Below are positions 44,001-54,135 of a DNA stretch of 64,000 bases, piece by piece. A program made the position numbers and the translations under genes. The notes beneath the pieces are model-generated. The model saw nothing but the letters and a program-made list of their open reading frames with translations, made no database searches and was not told the DNA's origin. This DNA is from Longibacter sp051155795 (GTDB lineage: Bacteria > Bacteroidota > Rhodothermia > Rhodothermales > Salinibacteraceae): assembly GCF_051155795.1 (NCBI RefSeq), contig NZ_DAXETW010000010.1, forward strand, positions 13,894-77,893, written 5' to 3'. The stretch's first letter is position 1, and each line of letters begins with the position of its first letter.

Positions 44001-45026
44001 CTACGCCCCGTCGAAGCTGGTCGTGGGAAGATCACCGAACGTGGTGCGGCGCCGGAGAAAGTAGTCGGCCGCGATCAAGCCGCGGTACGGTGGCCGCACG
44101 GTTGTGGAGGTGGGACGGACGTCGTCGTAGACGGCTTTCATCCGGTGTGCGTCCCGGTAGGCTCGGAGAATAGCCTGCGCTTCCTCCACGTTGCCGGTGG
44201 CAATGGCCCGGACAGCGGCGGCACCGTCCATCGCGATCCGCTGCGGGAAGACGCGGCGCCAGTCTGATGGGGAGAGGTTTTTATACAGCATCAGGAGGCT
44301 GTTGCGGAAATTGTAGTATGTCTTCCGCGGATTGCCCTTCGGAAGCGACCCCCCGCCGATGTGGTAGACAACGCTTTCCGGCGCGACGCGAACCCGATAG
44401 CCGGCGCGGTGCAGACGCCAGCACAGGTCGATCTCCTCCATGTGCATCTCGAATTGCTCGTCCAGCGCACCGACCTCGTCCAGCGCCGACCGCCGGAGCA
44501 TCAGGGCCGCGCCCGTCGCCCAGAAAACATCGCGCGCATCGTCATACTGGCCGCGATCGGGTTCCATCGTGTCGAACACCCGGCCGCGCGTGAAGGGGTA
44601 GCCGATGCGGTCGATGAATCCGCCGCAGGCGCCCGCGTATTCGAAACGGTCCCGCTCGTCGTACTGCAGCAGTTTGGGCTGGACGGCACCCACGTCGTCG
44701 GCCTCCATCTCCCGTACCAGCGGGTGCAGCCAGTCCGGCTCGACCTCAACGTCGTTGTTGAGAAGAACCACATAGTCGCCGGTTGCGTGCGGCAGCGCCA
44801 GGTTGTTGCCCCGACAGAAAAGGCCGTTTTCGGGGTGGCGGACAAGGACGACGTCCGGGTACTCGGCTGCGACATAGGCGGCCGAACCGTCCATCGAGGC
44901 ATTATCAGCCAGGATGATCTCCACGTTCGGGTAGTCGGTTGCTACGACCGACGGAAGGCACTCCTGGAGCAGCGGCAGCGCGTTCCAGGTGACGATAACG
45001 ATCGAGACGCGGGGAAGCGAAGACAT
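44001..45026 (-). CDS. Family 2 glycosyltransferase (rhamnosyltransferase-like)
   Basis: A 341-residue GT-A enzyme. It opens VSIVIVTWNALPLLQECLPSV, with DNASMDGSA, the DxD-like LLNNDVEVE, and HMEEIDLCWRLHRAGYRV, the motif set of wbbL-type rhamnosyltransferases. Transfers a sugar from a nucleotide donor to a surface glycan. The ATG at 45026 is chosen because the fold starts there. No other glycan genes are adjacent. Confidence 0.9.
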   Translation of the reverse strand: MSSLPRVSIVIVTWNALPLLQECLPSVVATDYPNVEIILADNASMDGSAAYVAAEYPDVVLVRHPENGLFCRGNNLALPHATGDYVVLLNNDVEVEPDWLHPLVREMEADDVGAVQPKLLQYDERDRFEYAGACGGFIDRIGYPFTRGRVFDTMEPDRGQYDDARDVFWATGAALMLRRSALDEVGALDEQFEMHMEEIDLCWRLHRAGYRVRVAPESVVYHIGGGSLPKGNPRKTYYNFRNSLLMLYKNLSPSDWRRVFPQRIAMDGAAAVRAIATGNVEEAQAILRAYRDAHRMKAVYDDVRPTSTTVRPPYRGLIAADYFLRRRTTFGDLPTTSFDGA

Positions 45027-45229
45027 ACCACGGTGGAAGGGGAGAAAGGGACCGCGTCGTAAAGCCGGATGAATGACGACCGTTCCCGGGCGCGTGACCA
45101 GCCGTGTGCCGGAATCCTTTCTCCTCTTCGTCCGGTACACGTGCCCGGTCCGCAGCACGGGCAAACCGATGTCAGAGTCACCGGCCGTGCGACCATCCAG
45201 CACCTGCACAGAACGGAAATCCGTAGCGA

Positions 45230-47179
45230 ATGCCCGCGTCTACCGCCTCGATCGACGATGCCCGTGCGGTCCTGCAGGATACATGGGGATATCCGGATTT
45301 CCGCGAGGGGCAGGATGAAATCATCGAAGCGGTGCTCGCCCGTCGCGATGTGCTTGGCGTTCTTCCGACCGGAGGTGGGAAGTCGATTTGCTACCAGGTG
45401 CCGTCCCTTCTGGGCGAAGGCTTCACGGTCGTCATTTCCCCGCTCATAGCGCTCATGCAGGACCAGGTCGCGGGGCTAAAGGCACGCGGCATCGAGGCGG
45501 CGTTCATCAACAGCACGCTTTCGCACCGCGAGATCGATCAGACGTGGACTGACGCCGAGCACGGTCGCTACCGGCTCCTGTACATCGCACCTGAGCGGCT
45601 CGACAGTGAGATGTTCAAGGCCCGCGCCGAGCGGCTCAATGTGTCGCTGCTGGCCGTCGACGAGGCGCATTGCGTCAGCGAGTGGGGACATCACTTCCGC
45701 CCGGCCTACCTGCAGATCCCGGAGGGGCGAGAGCTGCTCGGAAACCCGCCGACCATCGCCGTGACAGCAACCGCGACGCCGGATGTCCGCGCGGACGTCA
45801 TCGAGCATCTCGATCTGGACGACCCCCTCGAACTCGTGCACGGGTTCGATCGGCCGAATATCGTCTGGTCCGTGTTTCGCGCGGAGAGCAAGAAGCAGAA
45901 GGTACGGGATGTCCTTGAGGGCGTCGACGGGAGCGGCATCGTGTACGCGTCGACCCGGCGCGGCGTCCGCTCGTGGACGCAGTGGTTGAACGGACAGGGC
46001 GTGGAAGCGGAGGGGTACCACGGTGGACTCGATAGCCAGGCCCGGACCCATATTCAGGATGCCTGGATCGACGGGGAGACGCGCGTGATCGTGGCGACGA
46101 ACGCGTTCGGCATGGGCATTGACAAGCCGGACGTCCGATTCGTGATTCACGTAGACATCCCGGATTCCATCGAGTCCTATTACCAGGAGGCGGGTCGGGG
46201 CGGGCGTGACGGAAGGCCGGCGTACGCCGTGCTTCTGTTTCGGCCCCCCGACGCGGATACGCAGGAGGCTATGATCGAATCTGCCCATCCGTCCGGGCAT
46301 GACGTCCGACGCGTGTACGATGCCATCTGTAATGCTGGACAGGTACCGATCGGGTCCGAGCCAGATGGACCGATCGTCGTGGACGAGGATGTTGTCGCCA
46401 AGCTGACGGACCTCGGTCGGGGAAAGATTCGAACGGCCATCGAACTTCTCGAGCGCCAGGACGCGATCCGTATTCTCCCGCGCCGGCGGCATGACGGACT
46501 GATTCGCTTTGAGGAGCCGGCGAACGCGGTTCGTAACTACGCGCGCGGCCTGCAGAATCTCCGGCTGGCCGGCTTTGTCCAGGACCTACTTCGCACTGTC
46601 CACGCGGACGCGTTCAGCGGCTGGTGGCGCCTGGACCTGCGGCGGCTGGTGCGTCGAACGGAACTCGACCGGGAGCGGGTATCGAGAGGGCTGCACTACC
46701 TCGCCGAGCGCGGTCTGCTACAGTGGCACCCGCCCGGCGATGCGCAACGGGTTGAACTCACGATGCCGCGTGCACAGAAATTACCCGTTGACGACCGGGC
46801 GGTACAGAGTGCGCGGAAGCGTGCCGAGAGGCGCCTTTCGTACATGCTTCGCTACGCCCGGTCGTCCGGTTGCCGCCGCCGATTCTTACTTACCTACTTC
46901 GGGGAATCGGCGCCCGAGCGATGCGGAACGTGCGACATCTGCGTGGGGCGGCACGATGAGGTAGCTATCACGCCGGACGACGAAGATGCGCTTCGGGGCA
47001 TTCTTCGAAACGTGGCAGACGGGGAACCCCGTGCCTCGTGGTTTCAAGAGGCAGATCGGCCGGTCCGGTACCGCGTGGACCGGCTTGTCGACTGGCTCGT
47101 TCGGCACGACTACCTTCGCCTGGAAGATCCCCTCGACGAGCACTATTCGGTTACTGAAAAGGCCGACCGATTCCTCTAA
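45230..47179 (+). CDS. recQ: RecQ-family ATP-dependent DNA helicase
   Basis: A 649-residue superfamily 2 helicase. Motif I LPTGGGKSICYQ near residue 45, DEAH box at about 145 (VDEAHCVSEWGHHFRPAY, with His where most RecQ have Asp in the aromatic-rich loop), motif VI QEAGRGGRDGRPA. The RQC region has the zinc cysteines (GCRRRFLLTYFGE...CGTCDIC). No HRDC domain of standard type is evident at the C-terminus. Unwinds DNA 3' to 5' in repair and recombination. Confidence 0.95.
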   Translation: MPASTASIDDARAVLQDTWGYPDFREGQDEIIEAVLARRDVLGVLPTGGGKSICYQVPSLLGEGFTVVISPLIALMQDQVAGLKARGIEAAFINSTLSHREIDQTWTDAEHGRYRLLYIAPERLDSEMFKARAERLNVSLLAVDEAHCVSEWGHHFRPAYLQIPEGRELLGNPPTIAVTATATPDVRADVIEHLDLDDPLELVHGFDRPNIVWSVFRAESKKQKVRDVLEGVDGSGIVYASTRRGVRSWTQWLNGQGVEAEGYHGGLDSQARTHIQDAWIDGETRVIVATNAFGMGIDKPDVRFVIHVDIPDSIESYYQEAGRGGRDGRPAYAVLLFRPPDADTQEAMIESAHPSGHDVRRVYDAICNAGQVPIGSEPDGPIVVDEDVVAKLTDLGRGKIRTAIELLERQDAIRILPRRRHDGLIRFEEPANAVRNYARGLQNLRLAGFVQDLLRTVHADAFSGWWRLDLRRLVRRTELDRERVSRGLHYLAERGLLQWHPPGDAQRVELTMPRAQKLPVDDRAVQSARKRAERRLSYMLRYARSSGCRRRFLLTYFGESAPERCGTCDICVGRHDEVAITPDDEDALRGILRNVADGEPRASWFQEADRPVRYRVDRLVDWLVRHDYLRLEDPLDEHYSVTEKADRFL

Positions 47180-47273
47180 CTCGATAAGAAAAATGGACGG
47201 GACCGGTCGGAGCGTGGTGCCCGGAACGACGGCCGATGTGCCGGGGATGCCACCGATGAAGACTACGGGCCGA

Positions 47274-47714
47274 TTACGGGGATCGCCGAGCGTCGGGCGG
47301 GGGATTTCGAATCAGAGAATCGAGGAGCGAGGAGTCACGGCTCGCCCGTGAGAGCGTCACACGAAGGGCGTTTAGCGAGTCGATGACTGTCGTGTAAAGG
47401 TCGGTGTACCGTTCGGGGTTGCGGGCGTACACGTTCATCATCTCCTCCATCTGCGTGCGGGAAACGCCCCGACGGGCGAAGATCGAGTCGCGAGCGGCAA
47501 AGATGGAGTCTGACAGCTCCGGACGATTCCGGAACGTAGACCGCGCCCGGAAGAGATGCAGGTCGATCAGGAGCGGCACCATGGTGGAGTCGGCGACGGG
47601 CCCCTCCGCGTCGTCGACCGAGCAACCGCTACTCAGGACAAGCACGAGTCCGGCCACGGCAAGCGCGAGACCGGCGCAGGTTCGCCGCGAGAACGAGGTG
47701 GACGAGGAGGGCAT
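47274..47714 (-). CDS. DUF4296 lipoprotein
   Basis: A 146-residue lipoprotein: signal peptide with lipobox SSGC (Cys31), then a helical domain with the DUF4296 pattern MVPLLIDLHLFRA and a later ERYTDLYTTVIDSLNALR. Typical of Bacteroidota; function unknown. The DUF4837 gene is upstream on the same strand, 35 bases away, so they are probably co-transcribed. Confidence 0.85.
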   Translation of the reverse strand: MPSSSTSFSRRTCAGLALAVAGLVLVLSSGCSVDDAEGPVADSTMVPLLIDLHLFRARSTFRNRPELSDSIFAARDSIFARRGVSRTQMEEMMNVYARNPERYTDLYTTVIDSLNALRVTLSRASRDSSLLDSLIRNPPPDARRSP

Positions 47715-47749
47715 GATCGGATCGATCCTTCCGTCAAACGGAGACGCAG

Positions 47750-48970
47750 CTATTGTGCGGAGGAGGAAGGCGCCTGGAGCGGGAGCACCGGTGTCATCAT
47801 CGCTGCCTGCTCCGCTTGTGCCTGGTTCATCTCACGCTCCGTTCGAAACGTCCGGGCGATGACCATCATCTGCCGGAGGAACTGGAGCTTGTCGTACGTC
47901 GGGGCGAAGACCGAGCCGTCAATCATGTACACCCGGCCGGACGCCTGGTCGTAGAAGCTGTAGTTCACGAACGGGCCGCCTCCGCCCATCTCAACGTACT
48001 GCTGGTCCTCGTAATCGCCGTCGATGTCGACACTGTCCGGGTCGGCAACCAGGTGCCAGAGGCCCTGCGTCTGATAGCCGTAGCGTCCCAGAAAGTCCGA
48101 CTCCTCCGTGTCCAACTCGCGCCGCTTGTCGATGCGAGCAAAGCCGGCTACGCTTCCCCGGATGTACTGACGGGTCAGGGAGTCGCGGGTGCTGACGATC
48201 CACTCGGGCGTGATGAGGCTCGGGGAGGCATCTTCTACGTAGTGCACCAGCAGGTCGCGTCGCGTGTCGGACAGGACCCTGGCGAGCCAGACAGACTTCA
48301 GCGGACCGGTCGTGTCCTGTTCGGCAATCTGGTAGTCGTGCTGGACGTTGATCGCGAAGCCGTGCGTGTCCATGAGCGTATCCTCGATCGCAAACTGTCG
48401 CTCCTTTTCGAACATCTCGCGCTGCATCCGTTCGAGTGTGATCTCCCGAAACGTCTCGCGAATCCGCTCGCTCTGGCCCTCCAGCGTCTGGATGAGGGCA
48501 TCGGGTGTTCCAGCGGTGACGTAAAACACGCGCTGGCTCTTGCGCCACAGGTTCGGACGGGGAACGACGATGTTCTCGCCGCCCTCCACCGCCTGACGGA
48601 CATCCTCCGATAGACGGTCGCGGAGGAAGTTCGCTTCGTTCGTGGTATCGCTGAGCGGAGCGATGAAGACAACATTCTTCTGCTCCTGAACCCGGTTGTA
48701 TGTGGACTGCGAGTTCAGATCGATCTGCCGGAGGGAGAACATCCGTTCCGGCTGGGGGAGTGTGTTAACGTACGGCGCGACGTTCGCGCGGAAGGCGTCG
48801 CCGAGTGGACCCTGCCAGCTCGTGCTGTCCATCACGACGGTAATCTCCCCCTCGACGCCAACGGCACGCGGCCGGAAGTCGCCCTCGCATCCGAGCAGCG
48901 TCATCGATGAAAGAAGACCGGCGATTAACAGGGCCGCATAGGACGGCGTAATGCGCGAAAGGGTAGGCAT
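47750..48970 (-). CDS. DUF4837 family lipoprotein
   Basis: A 406-residue exported protein with a signal peptide ending in lipobox LLGC (Cys28). It matches the DUF4837 layout: an early VVMDSTSWQGPLGDAFR, a middle VWRKSQ-like segment (NLWRKSQRVFYVTA), and late GPFVNYSFYD. Function unknown; Bacteroidota-specific. The ATG at 48970 begins the signal peptide. Confidence 0.85.
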   Translation of the reverse strand: MPTLSRITPSYAALLIAGLLSSMTLLGCEGDFRPRAVGVEGEITVVMDSTSWQGPLGDAFRANVAPYVNTLPQPERMFSLRQIDLNSQSTYNRVQEQKNVVFIAPLSDTTNEANFLRDRLSEDVRQAVEGGENIVVPRPNLWRKSQRVFYVTAGTPDALIQTLEGQSERIRETFREITLERMQREMFEKERQFAIEDTLMDTHGFAINVQHDYQIAEQDTTGPLKSVWLARVLSDTRRDLLVHYVEDASPSLITPEWIVSTRDSLTRQYIRGSVAGFARIDKRRELDTEESDFLGRYGYQTQGLWHLVADPDSVDIDGDYEDQQYVEMGGGGPFVNYSFYDQASGRVYMIDGSVFAPTYDKLQFLRQMMVIARTFRTEREMNQAQAEQAAMMTPVLPLQAPSSSAQ

Positions 48971-49052
48971 GTAGGCAGGGGGCGGGTCTGGAGGACGGAC
49001 GATGCATCGCCGTCTCCCTACACGGAGACGACGGAAAATTGCTCCCGTGTTG

Positions 49053-49871
49053 TCAGGCCACCTCGGCTGCCGGACCGTACTTGAGGTCGCTCGCAAAGGT
49101 GCGGACCGCGTCGAGCCGTTCTTCGTCGGAAAGCGACGGGTCGTCCCACATCTCGGCACAGCGATTGATCAGCGCGGATCCGACGATGAATCCGTCCGTG
49201 TGCTCCGAGAGCTGCATGGCGTCGTCGTGACTCTTGATGCCGAAGCCGACCAGAAGGGCGTTGTCCGTTACCAGGGAGCGGGCCCGCTTCAGGTAGGCAT
49301 CCACATCGCCGGAAAGGGCGCTGCCCGTGAGTCCTGTGACGCTGACCGCGTAGACAAAGCCGCTTGCAAGCTCGTCGATGCGGCGGATTCGCTCATCACT
49401 CGTGTTGGGGGCGATGAGAAAGACGATGTCGAGGTCGTGCCGCTTGGCGGCATCTGCGATAAACCCGGCCTCCTCCGGCGGTACATCGGGCAGGATGAGA
49501 CCGTCCACGCCGGCGGCCTGAGCACGCTCGCAGAAGCGGTCCGGCCCGTACTTGAACACGGGGTTGACGTAGCCCATCAGGAGAAGCGGGGTGTCGCTGT
49601 TCTTGCGGAAACCGGCAGCCGTGTCGAATGCGTCGTCCATCGTGACGCCGTGGGAGAGTGCCCGTTCGCTGGACCGCTGGATCGGAAGGCCTTCGGCAAG
49701 GGGATCACTGAACGGCATACCGAGCTCGATGAAGTCGACGCCGGCGTCATCGATTGCGTGGAGGATGGAGAGGGTCGCATCCGGGGTTGGAAATCCGTTC
49801 GTCATAAACAGTCCCATCGCCTTTTCCCCCTGCGAGCGAAGAGCGGCGAAGGTCTGGTCGAGTCGAGACAT
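49053..49871 (-). CDS. trpA: Tryptophan synthase alpha chain
   Basis: A 272-residue TIM-barrel enzyme that cleaves indole-3-glycerol phosphate to indole and glyceraldehyde 3-phosphate and passes indole to TrpB. Signature FIELGMPFSDPLAEGLPIQ near residue 50 includes the catalytic Glu and Asp. The phosphate-binding VGFGIKSHDDA is near 215. Last gene of the operon; 77 bases after trpB. Confidence 0.97.
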   Translation of the reverse strand: MSRLDQTFAALRSQGEKAMGLFMTNGFPTPDATLSILHAIDDAGVDFIELGMPFSDPLAEGLPIQRSSERALSHGVTMDDAFDTAAGFRKNSDTPLLLMGYVNPVFKYGPDRFCERAQAAGVDGLILPDVPPEEAGFIADAAKRHDLDIVFLIAPNTSDERIRRIDELASGFVYAVSVTGLTGSALSGDVDAYLKRARSLVTDNALLVGFGIKSHDDAMQLSEHTDGFIVGSALINRCAEMWDDPSLSDEERLDAVRTFASDLKYGPAAEVA

Positions 49872-49948
49872 GGAAGTGACAGGTCGAAGTGGGGAGGGCG
49901 GAGGTCGAAAGAGGGGGCGCTGGACGCGAACGAGGTCGGGTCGTCGCG

Positions 49949-51235
49949 TTACCGGTGCTTCGCGATGGTTTCCATGTCCTTGTCGCCGCGACCGGAGCAG
50001 TTAAACACGATCACGGCATCGTCGCCGAGGTCGCGGGCCAGATCCGGAAGCAGGTGCACCGCATGCGCGGTTTCGAGCGCGGGGATGATCCCCTCTGTCT
50101 GCGACAGCAGCTCGACGCCGTCCAGCGCCTCCTGATCGGTGACCGGATGGTACTGTGCGCGGTCCAGGTCGCGGAGATACGCGTGTTCGGGTCCAATGCC
50201 GGGGTAGTCGAGGCCCGCCGAGACGCTGTGGGCGATTTCAACTTGACCCGTTTGATCCTGGAGCATCACACTCATGGCGCCGTGAAGGACGCCTGGCGTC
50301 CCCTTCGCGAGGGTAGCGGCATGACGGCCGTGGAGGCCTTCGCCTGCGGCCTCCGCACCGTGCAGCGCAACGTCCGTGTCATCGATGAACGGATACCAGA
50401 TGCCGATTGCATTGGAGCCCCCTCCGACGCACGCGACAACGGCGTCCGGCGTCTCCCGGCCTTCGATTTCGAGAAGCTGCGACCGCGTCTCCTCGCCGAT
50501 GACGCGGTGGAAGTCACGCACCATCATCGGGTAGGGGTGCGGGCCGACGACCGAGCCGATGATGTAAAACGTATCGGCCGGGTTTGAGACCCAGTCCCGG
50601 ATGGCTTCGTTAGTTGCATCCTTCAGCGTCTGGCTTCCGCTCGTGGCCGGTCGGACCTCCGCGCCGAGCAGTTCCATGCGTTCCACGTTCAGCCGCTGGC
50701 GCTCAATGTCCTCTGACCCCATGTACACGATGCAATCCATGCCGAATTTGGCGCAGACCGTCGCCGTGGCCACACCGTGCTGGCCGGCTCCCGTCTCGGC
50801 GATGATCCGGGTCTTGCCCATCCGTCGGGCGAGCAGGATCTGCCCGATCGTATTGTTAATCTTGTGAGCGCCGGTGTGGCACAGGTCTTCGCGCTTTGCG
50901 TAGATTCTGGCGCCGCCGATGTTGTCCGTCAGGCGATTGCAGAACGACAGCGGCGTGGGGCGGCCGACGTACTCGCGGAGCAGGTGCCGGTACTGCCGGT
51001 CGAACTCCGGATCCACCCGCGCTTCGGCGTACGCCGCCTTGAGGTCTTCCAGCACAGGGTAGAGAATCTCAGGGACGAACGCACCGCCGTAGCGGCCGAA
51101 GTGGCCCGTCGGGTTCGGAGCGGTGTAGGATACCGCGTCCCGCGCGTCGTCCGGCGAACGGGAGGCCGGAGCGCCGTCGCCGGGAGCCGCCGCGTCGGTG
51201 GAGGCAGGGGAAGAGGCGTTGGTGGATGTAGGCAT
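49949..51235 (-). CDS. trpB: Tryptophan synthase beta chain
   Basis: A 428-residue PLP enzyme joining indole and serine. The PLP lysine is in HTGAHKINNT, the phosphate-binding GGGSNAIG is near residue 265, and EGIIPALETAHA is present. The first 40 residues are a Ser/Ala/Asp-rich extension absent from typical TrpB1, probably disordered. Overall the TrpB1 class, consistent with an adjacent trpA. Confidence 0.97.
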   Translation of the reverse strand: MPTSTNASSPASTDAAAPGDGAPASRSPDDARDAVSYTAPNPTGHFGRYGGAFVPEILYPVLEDLKAAYAEARVDPEFDRQYRHLLREYVGRPTPLSFCNRLTDNIGGARIYAKREDLCHTGAHKINNTIGQILLARRMGKTRIIAETGAGQHGVATATVCAKFGMDCIVYMGSEDIERQRLNVERMELLGAEVRPATSGSQTLKDATNEAIRDWVSNPADTFYIIGSVVGPHPYPMMVRDFHRVIGEETRSQLLEIEGRETPDAVVACVGGGSNAIGIWYPFIDDTDVALHGAEAAGEGLHGRHAATLAKGTPGVLHGAMSVMLQDQTGQVEIAHSVSAGLDYPGIGPEHAYLRDLDRAQYHPVTDQEALDGVELLSQTEGIIPALETAHAVHLLPDLARDLGDDAVIVFNCSGRGDKDMETIAKHR

Positions 51236-51335
51236 CAGCGTTGAGGTCTGCGTGCAGAGGGGCAGGAAAGGACGCGGCGGTACGGGCCGGCGGATACGGC
51301 ATCGAGAGCGTCAGGCGATGGAGTGCACGAGAGGT

Positions 51336-52010
51336 TCAGGCGTCGGCGTCGTCGGAAGCGCCGGCGTCCGCCAGCTCCTTGTTCACGCCGCGAAATGCGT
51401 CGAGAAACGCATCGACCTTTTCGAAGCTCTTCTGTCCGGGTGCGCTCTCGACGCCGCTGGACAGGTCGATCGCGAACGGGCGCATGGTCTTGACCGCGCG
51501 GTCGACGTTGCTGGCGTCGATGCCACCGGCCAGAAAAATGGAGTAATCGGCTGATAGCTCGCGTGCGAGGCGCCAGTTGAAGGACTCACCGGTGCCGCCC
51601 CAGACGCTGGAGTTGTGCGTGTCGAGGAGAAAGTGCTCTACCAGACCATCATAGCGTTCCATGATCGCGCGGAGCTGGTCCGACGACGCGTCGTGACGAA
51701 CGCGAATGGCCTTGATAATCGGCCGCTCGATGGCACGGCACGTCTCCGGCGATTCTTCCCCGTGAAGCTGCACGTAGTCGAAACCGGCGGTAGCAGAGAT
51801 CTGATTCACCTCCTCCGCGCTCGTGTTGACGAACACGCCGACCGACTCCGGACCGTATAACCACTCCAGCATGTCGCTCACCAGTGAGGGCACGACGTAC
51901 CGCGGGCTGTCTTCGTGTTGAACGAAGCCGAGGTAGTCTACGCCTTCACCGGCAAGGTAGCGGGCGTCGGCGAGGTCGGTGATGCCGCAAATTTTCAGCT
52001 TGGTGCGCAT
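51336..52010 (-). CDS. trpF: Phosphoribosylanthranilate isomerase
   Basis: A 224-residue TIM-barrel isomerase converting phosphoribosylanthranilate to the deoxyribulose form. Signatures KLKICGITDLADA (catalytic Cys), YVQLHGEESPE, and LAGGIDASNV. Normal length. Stand-alone rather than fused to trpC. Encoded between trpC and trpB. Confidence 0.96.
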   Translation of the reverse strand: MRTKLKICGITDLADARYLAGEGVDYLGFVQHEDSPRYVVPSLVSDMLEWLYGPESVGVFVNTSAEEVNQISATAGFDYVQLHGEESPETCRAIERPIIKAIRVRHDASSDQLRAIMERYDGLVEHFLLDTHNSSVWGGTGESFNWRLARELSADYSIFLAGGIDASNVDRAVKTMRPFAIDLSSGVESAPGQKSFEKVDAFLDAFRGVNKELADAGASDDADA

Positions 52011-52067
52011 GGAGAAGGCAATTCAGAGTGGGGACAGCCGTGGCGATGCGGGATGCGGCGGCAGAGA

Positions 52068-52877
52068 TCAGGCCTGCTGCAGGGCGATTTCTTTGGCGCG
52101 GGAGCGGACGTCGTCCAACGCTTCCCCCGGATCGTCGGCCCGCATGAAATGCTCACCGATGAGAACACCGTTGACACCGTTCTGCCGGAGGCGAACGAGC
52201 GTTTCAGGATCGCTCAGCCCGCTTTCCGAGACGCGCCCGACGCTACGCGGAACCTGCTCGAAGATGCGCAATGAGTTCTCGACGTCCACCTCGAAGGTGT
52301 TGAGATCGCGGTTGTTGACGCCGAGCATCGAGACCTGATCGAAATCGACTTTGTCAAGGTCATCGAGTGTATAGACTTCGACGAGGCAGCCCAGACCAAG
52401 GTCCGTCGCCGCCTGATGCAGATGGCGCAGTTGCTTGGCGTCGAGTACGGTTGCAATCAGCAGCACCGCGTCGGCTCCGACGGCCCGGGCTTCGACAAGC
52501 TGGTACGGGTCGATGATGAAGTCCTTCCGCATGATCGGGACATCCTCGACGTGTGCGCGGATCCAGGCGAGGTTCTGGAGCGAGCCCTGGAAGTGGAGCG
52601 GTTCGGTCAGGACGCTGATCGCGTTGGCGCCGTGGTTTGCGTACGACTGGGCGATCTGCGCCGGCATGAACGGCTCGCGGATTACACCCTTCGACGGGGA
52701 CGCCTTTTTCACCTCACAGATGAACGACATCCCGCGCGCCTTGAGCGCCTCGATCATCGAGAGCGGCTCCCGGTCGGTGTAGAACGGCCGCTGCTCCAGC
52801 TCGTGGACCGGCGTTTCTGTCTTGCGCCGGTCGACGAGTTCGCGGGTATCGTCGATGATTGTATCGAGAATGCTCAT
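52068..52877 (-). CDS. trpC: Indole-3-glycerol phosphate synthase
   Basis: A 269-residue TIM-barrel enzyme. Signatures FICEVKKASPSKGVI near residue 50 (catalytic Lys and Glu), LTEPLHFQGS, MRKDFIIDPYQL and LGVNNRDLNTF. The ATG at 52877 gives the usual MSILDTII start; a longer frame upstream is unrelated sequence. Produces the substrate of TrpA. Confidence 0.96.
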   Translation of the reverse strand: MSILDTIIDDTRELVDRRKTETPVHELEQRPFYTDREPLSMIEALKARGMSFICEVKKASPSKGVIREPFMPAQIAQSYANHGANAISVLTEPLHFQGSLQNLAWIRAHVEDVPIMRKDFIIDPYQLVEARAVGADAVLLIATVLDAKQLRHLHQAATDLGLGCLVEVYTLDDLDKVDFDQVSMLGVNNRDLNTFEVDVENSLRIFEQVPRSVGRVSESGLSDPETLVRLRQNGVNGVLIGEHFMRADDPGEALDDVRSRAKEIALQQA

Positions 52878-53033
52878 GCTGTGTTGGCTCTGAGGGATGA
52901 AGGAAGTAGGGTGGGGGCGTGGGAGGTCGCAGAGCGTGCTGAAAGATCGCGCACCGCTCGACCGACAAACGCAGCCTCGCAGACGGCACGAAAGCAAAAC
53001 GCACCAAGGCAACGCGTATCCCGCCCGTTCACG

Positions 53034-54068
53034 TCACCCGGTCGGTGCGTCGTTGGAGGCCTCGATGAGGCGATCAAGCGTTTCCGTCGCGCTACCGCTG
53101 TCAATCGACGTTCTGGCGGCCTCGATGCAGGCATCGATGTCGTCGTGGCGACCGCTCGTGTGCAGCGCGTAGGCCGCGTTCAGGACCGCAATGTGGCGCC
53201 GGGGGCCGGTTTCCTTACCCGAGAGGACAGCGCGAAGGATGTCTGCGTTCTCCGCGGCCGATCCTCCGGCAAGAGCGGAAACGGGGGCGCGGTCGAGGTC
53301 GTGCTGCTCGGGACCAATCTCGCGGCTTCGCGGCACACCGTCGCCGTCGGCTTCGTCGTACTCGAACAGGGTGGTCTCACCCGAGATTGAGACTTCATCC
53401 AGTCCGTCCTTTGCATGCAGCGTCACGACATGTTGAGCGTCGAGCCGGGCGAGGATGCGCACCATCATCTGCGCAGTTTTTGTATTGAACGCCCCCACGA
53501 GCTGGCGCTTTACCCCGGCTGGATTGCAGAGCGGGCCCAGGATGTTGAAGAAGGTCCGGACGCCGAGGGTTTTTCGCACGGGCATCACGTGTCGCATGGC
53601 CGGATGGAAGTAGGGAGCGAACAGGAAGGCAATCCCGACCTCGTTCAGGCAGTATTCCACGCCCTCCTTTTGAAGCTCAATCTGTACCCCGAGGTGCTCC
53701 AGCACATCTGCGGACCCGGACTTGGAGGAGACGGAACGGTTGCCGTGTTTGGCAACGGTCGCCCCGGCGCCGGCCGCAATCAGGGCCGCCGTGGTGGAAA
53801 TGTTGAATGTGGAGGCCCCGTCGCCGCCCGTTCCGCACAGATCGATCGCGTGCGGATCGTCGATGGAGACCGAGACGGCAAACTCGCGCATCACTTTCGT
53901 GAAGCCGACGAGTTCGTCCAGCGTCTCGCCTCGGGCGCGGAGTCCCATCAGTAACGCGGAAACGTGCTCGGGCAGGGCTTCGCCCGACATCATCTGGCGC
54001 ATGGCGGATTCGGCCTGCGGCTGAGTGAGTGGCTGACCATCGGCGATGACGTTCAGGTACTCCTTCAT
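53034..54068 (-). CDS. trpD: Anthranilate phosphoribosyltransferase
   Basis: A 344-residue enzyme attaching phosphoribose to anthranilate. Signatures DLCGTGGDGASTFNIST near residue 80, KHGNRSVSSKSGSADVLE, and LGPLCNPAGVKRQLVG. The ATG at 54068 is preferred because the N-terminal helical domain begins there. Not fused to trpG. Confidence 0.97.
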   Translation of the reverse strand: MKEYLNVIADGQPLTQPQAESAMRQMMSGEALPEHVSALLMGLRARGETLDELVGFTKVMREFAVSVSIDDPHAIDLCGTGGDGASTFNISTTAALIAAGAGATVAKHGNRSVSSKSGSADVLEHLGVQIELQKEGVEYCLNEVGIAFLFAPYFHPAMRHVMPVRKTLGVRTFFNILGPLCNPAGVKRQLVGAFNTKTAQMMVRILARLDAQHVVTLHAKDGLDEVSISGETTLFEYDEADGDGVPRSREIGPEQHDLDRAPVSALAGGSAAENADILRAVLSGKETGPRRHIAVLNAAYALHTSGRHDDIDACIEAARTSIDSGSATETLDRLIEASNDAPTG

Positions 54069-54135
54069 TCGGCGGTGACGTGTCGGATGGGGAAAGGCGA
54101 AGCGTTGCGTGGGGTGCATCGCCGCAGCAGGGGTG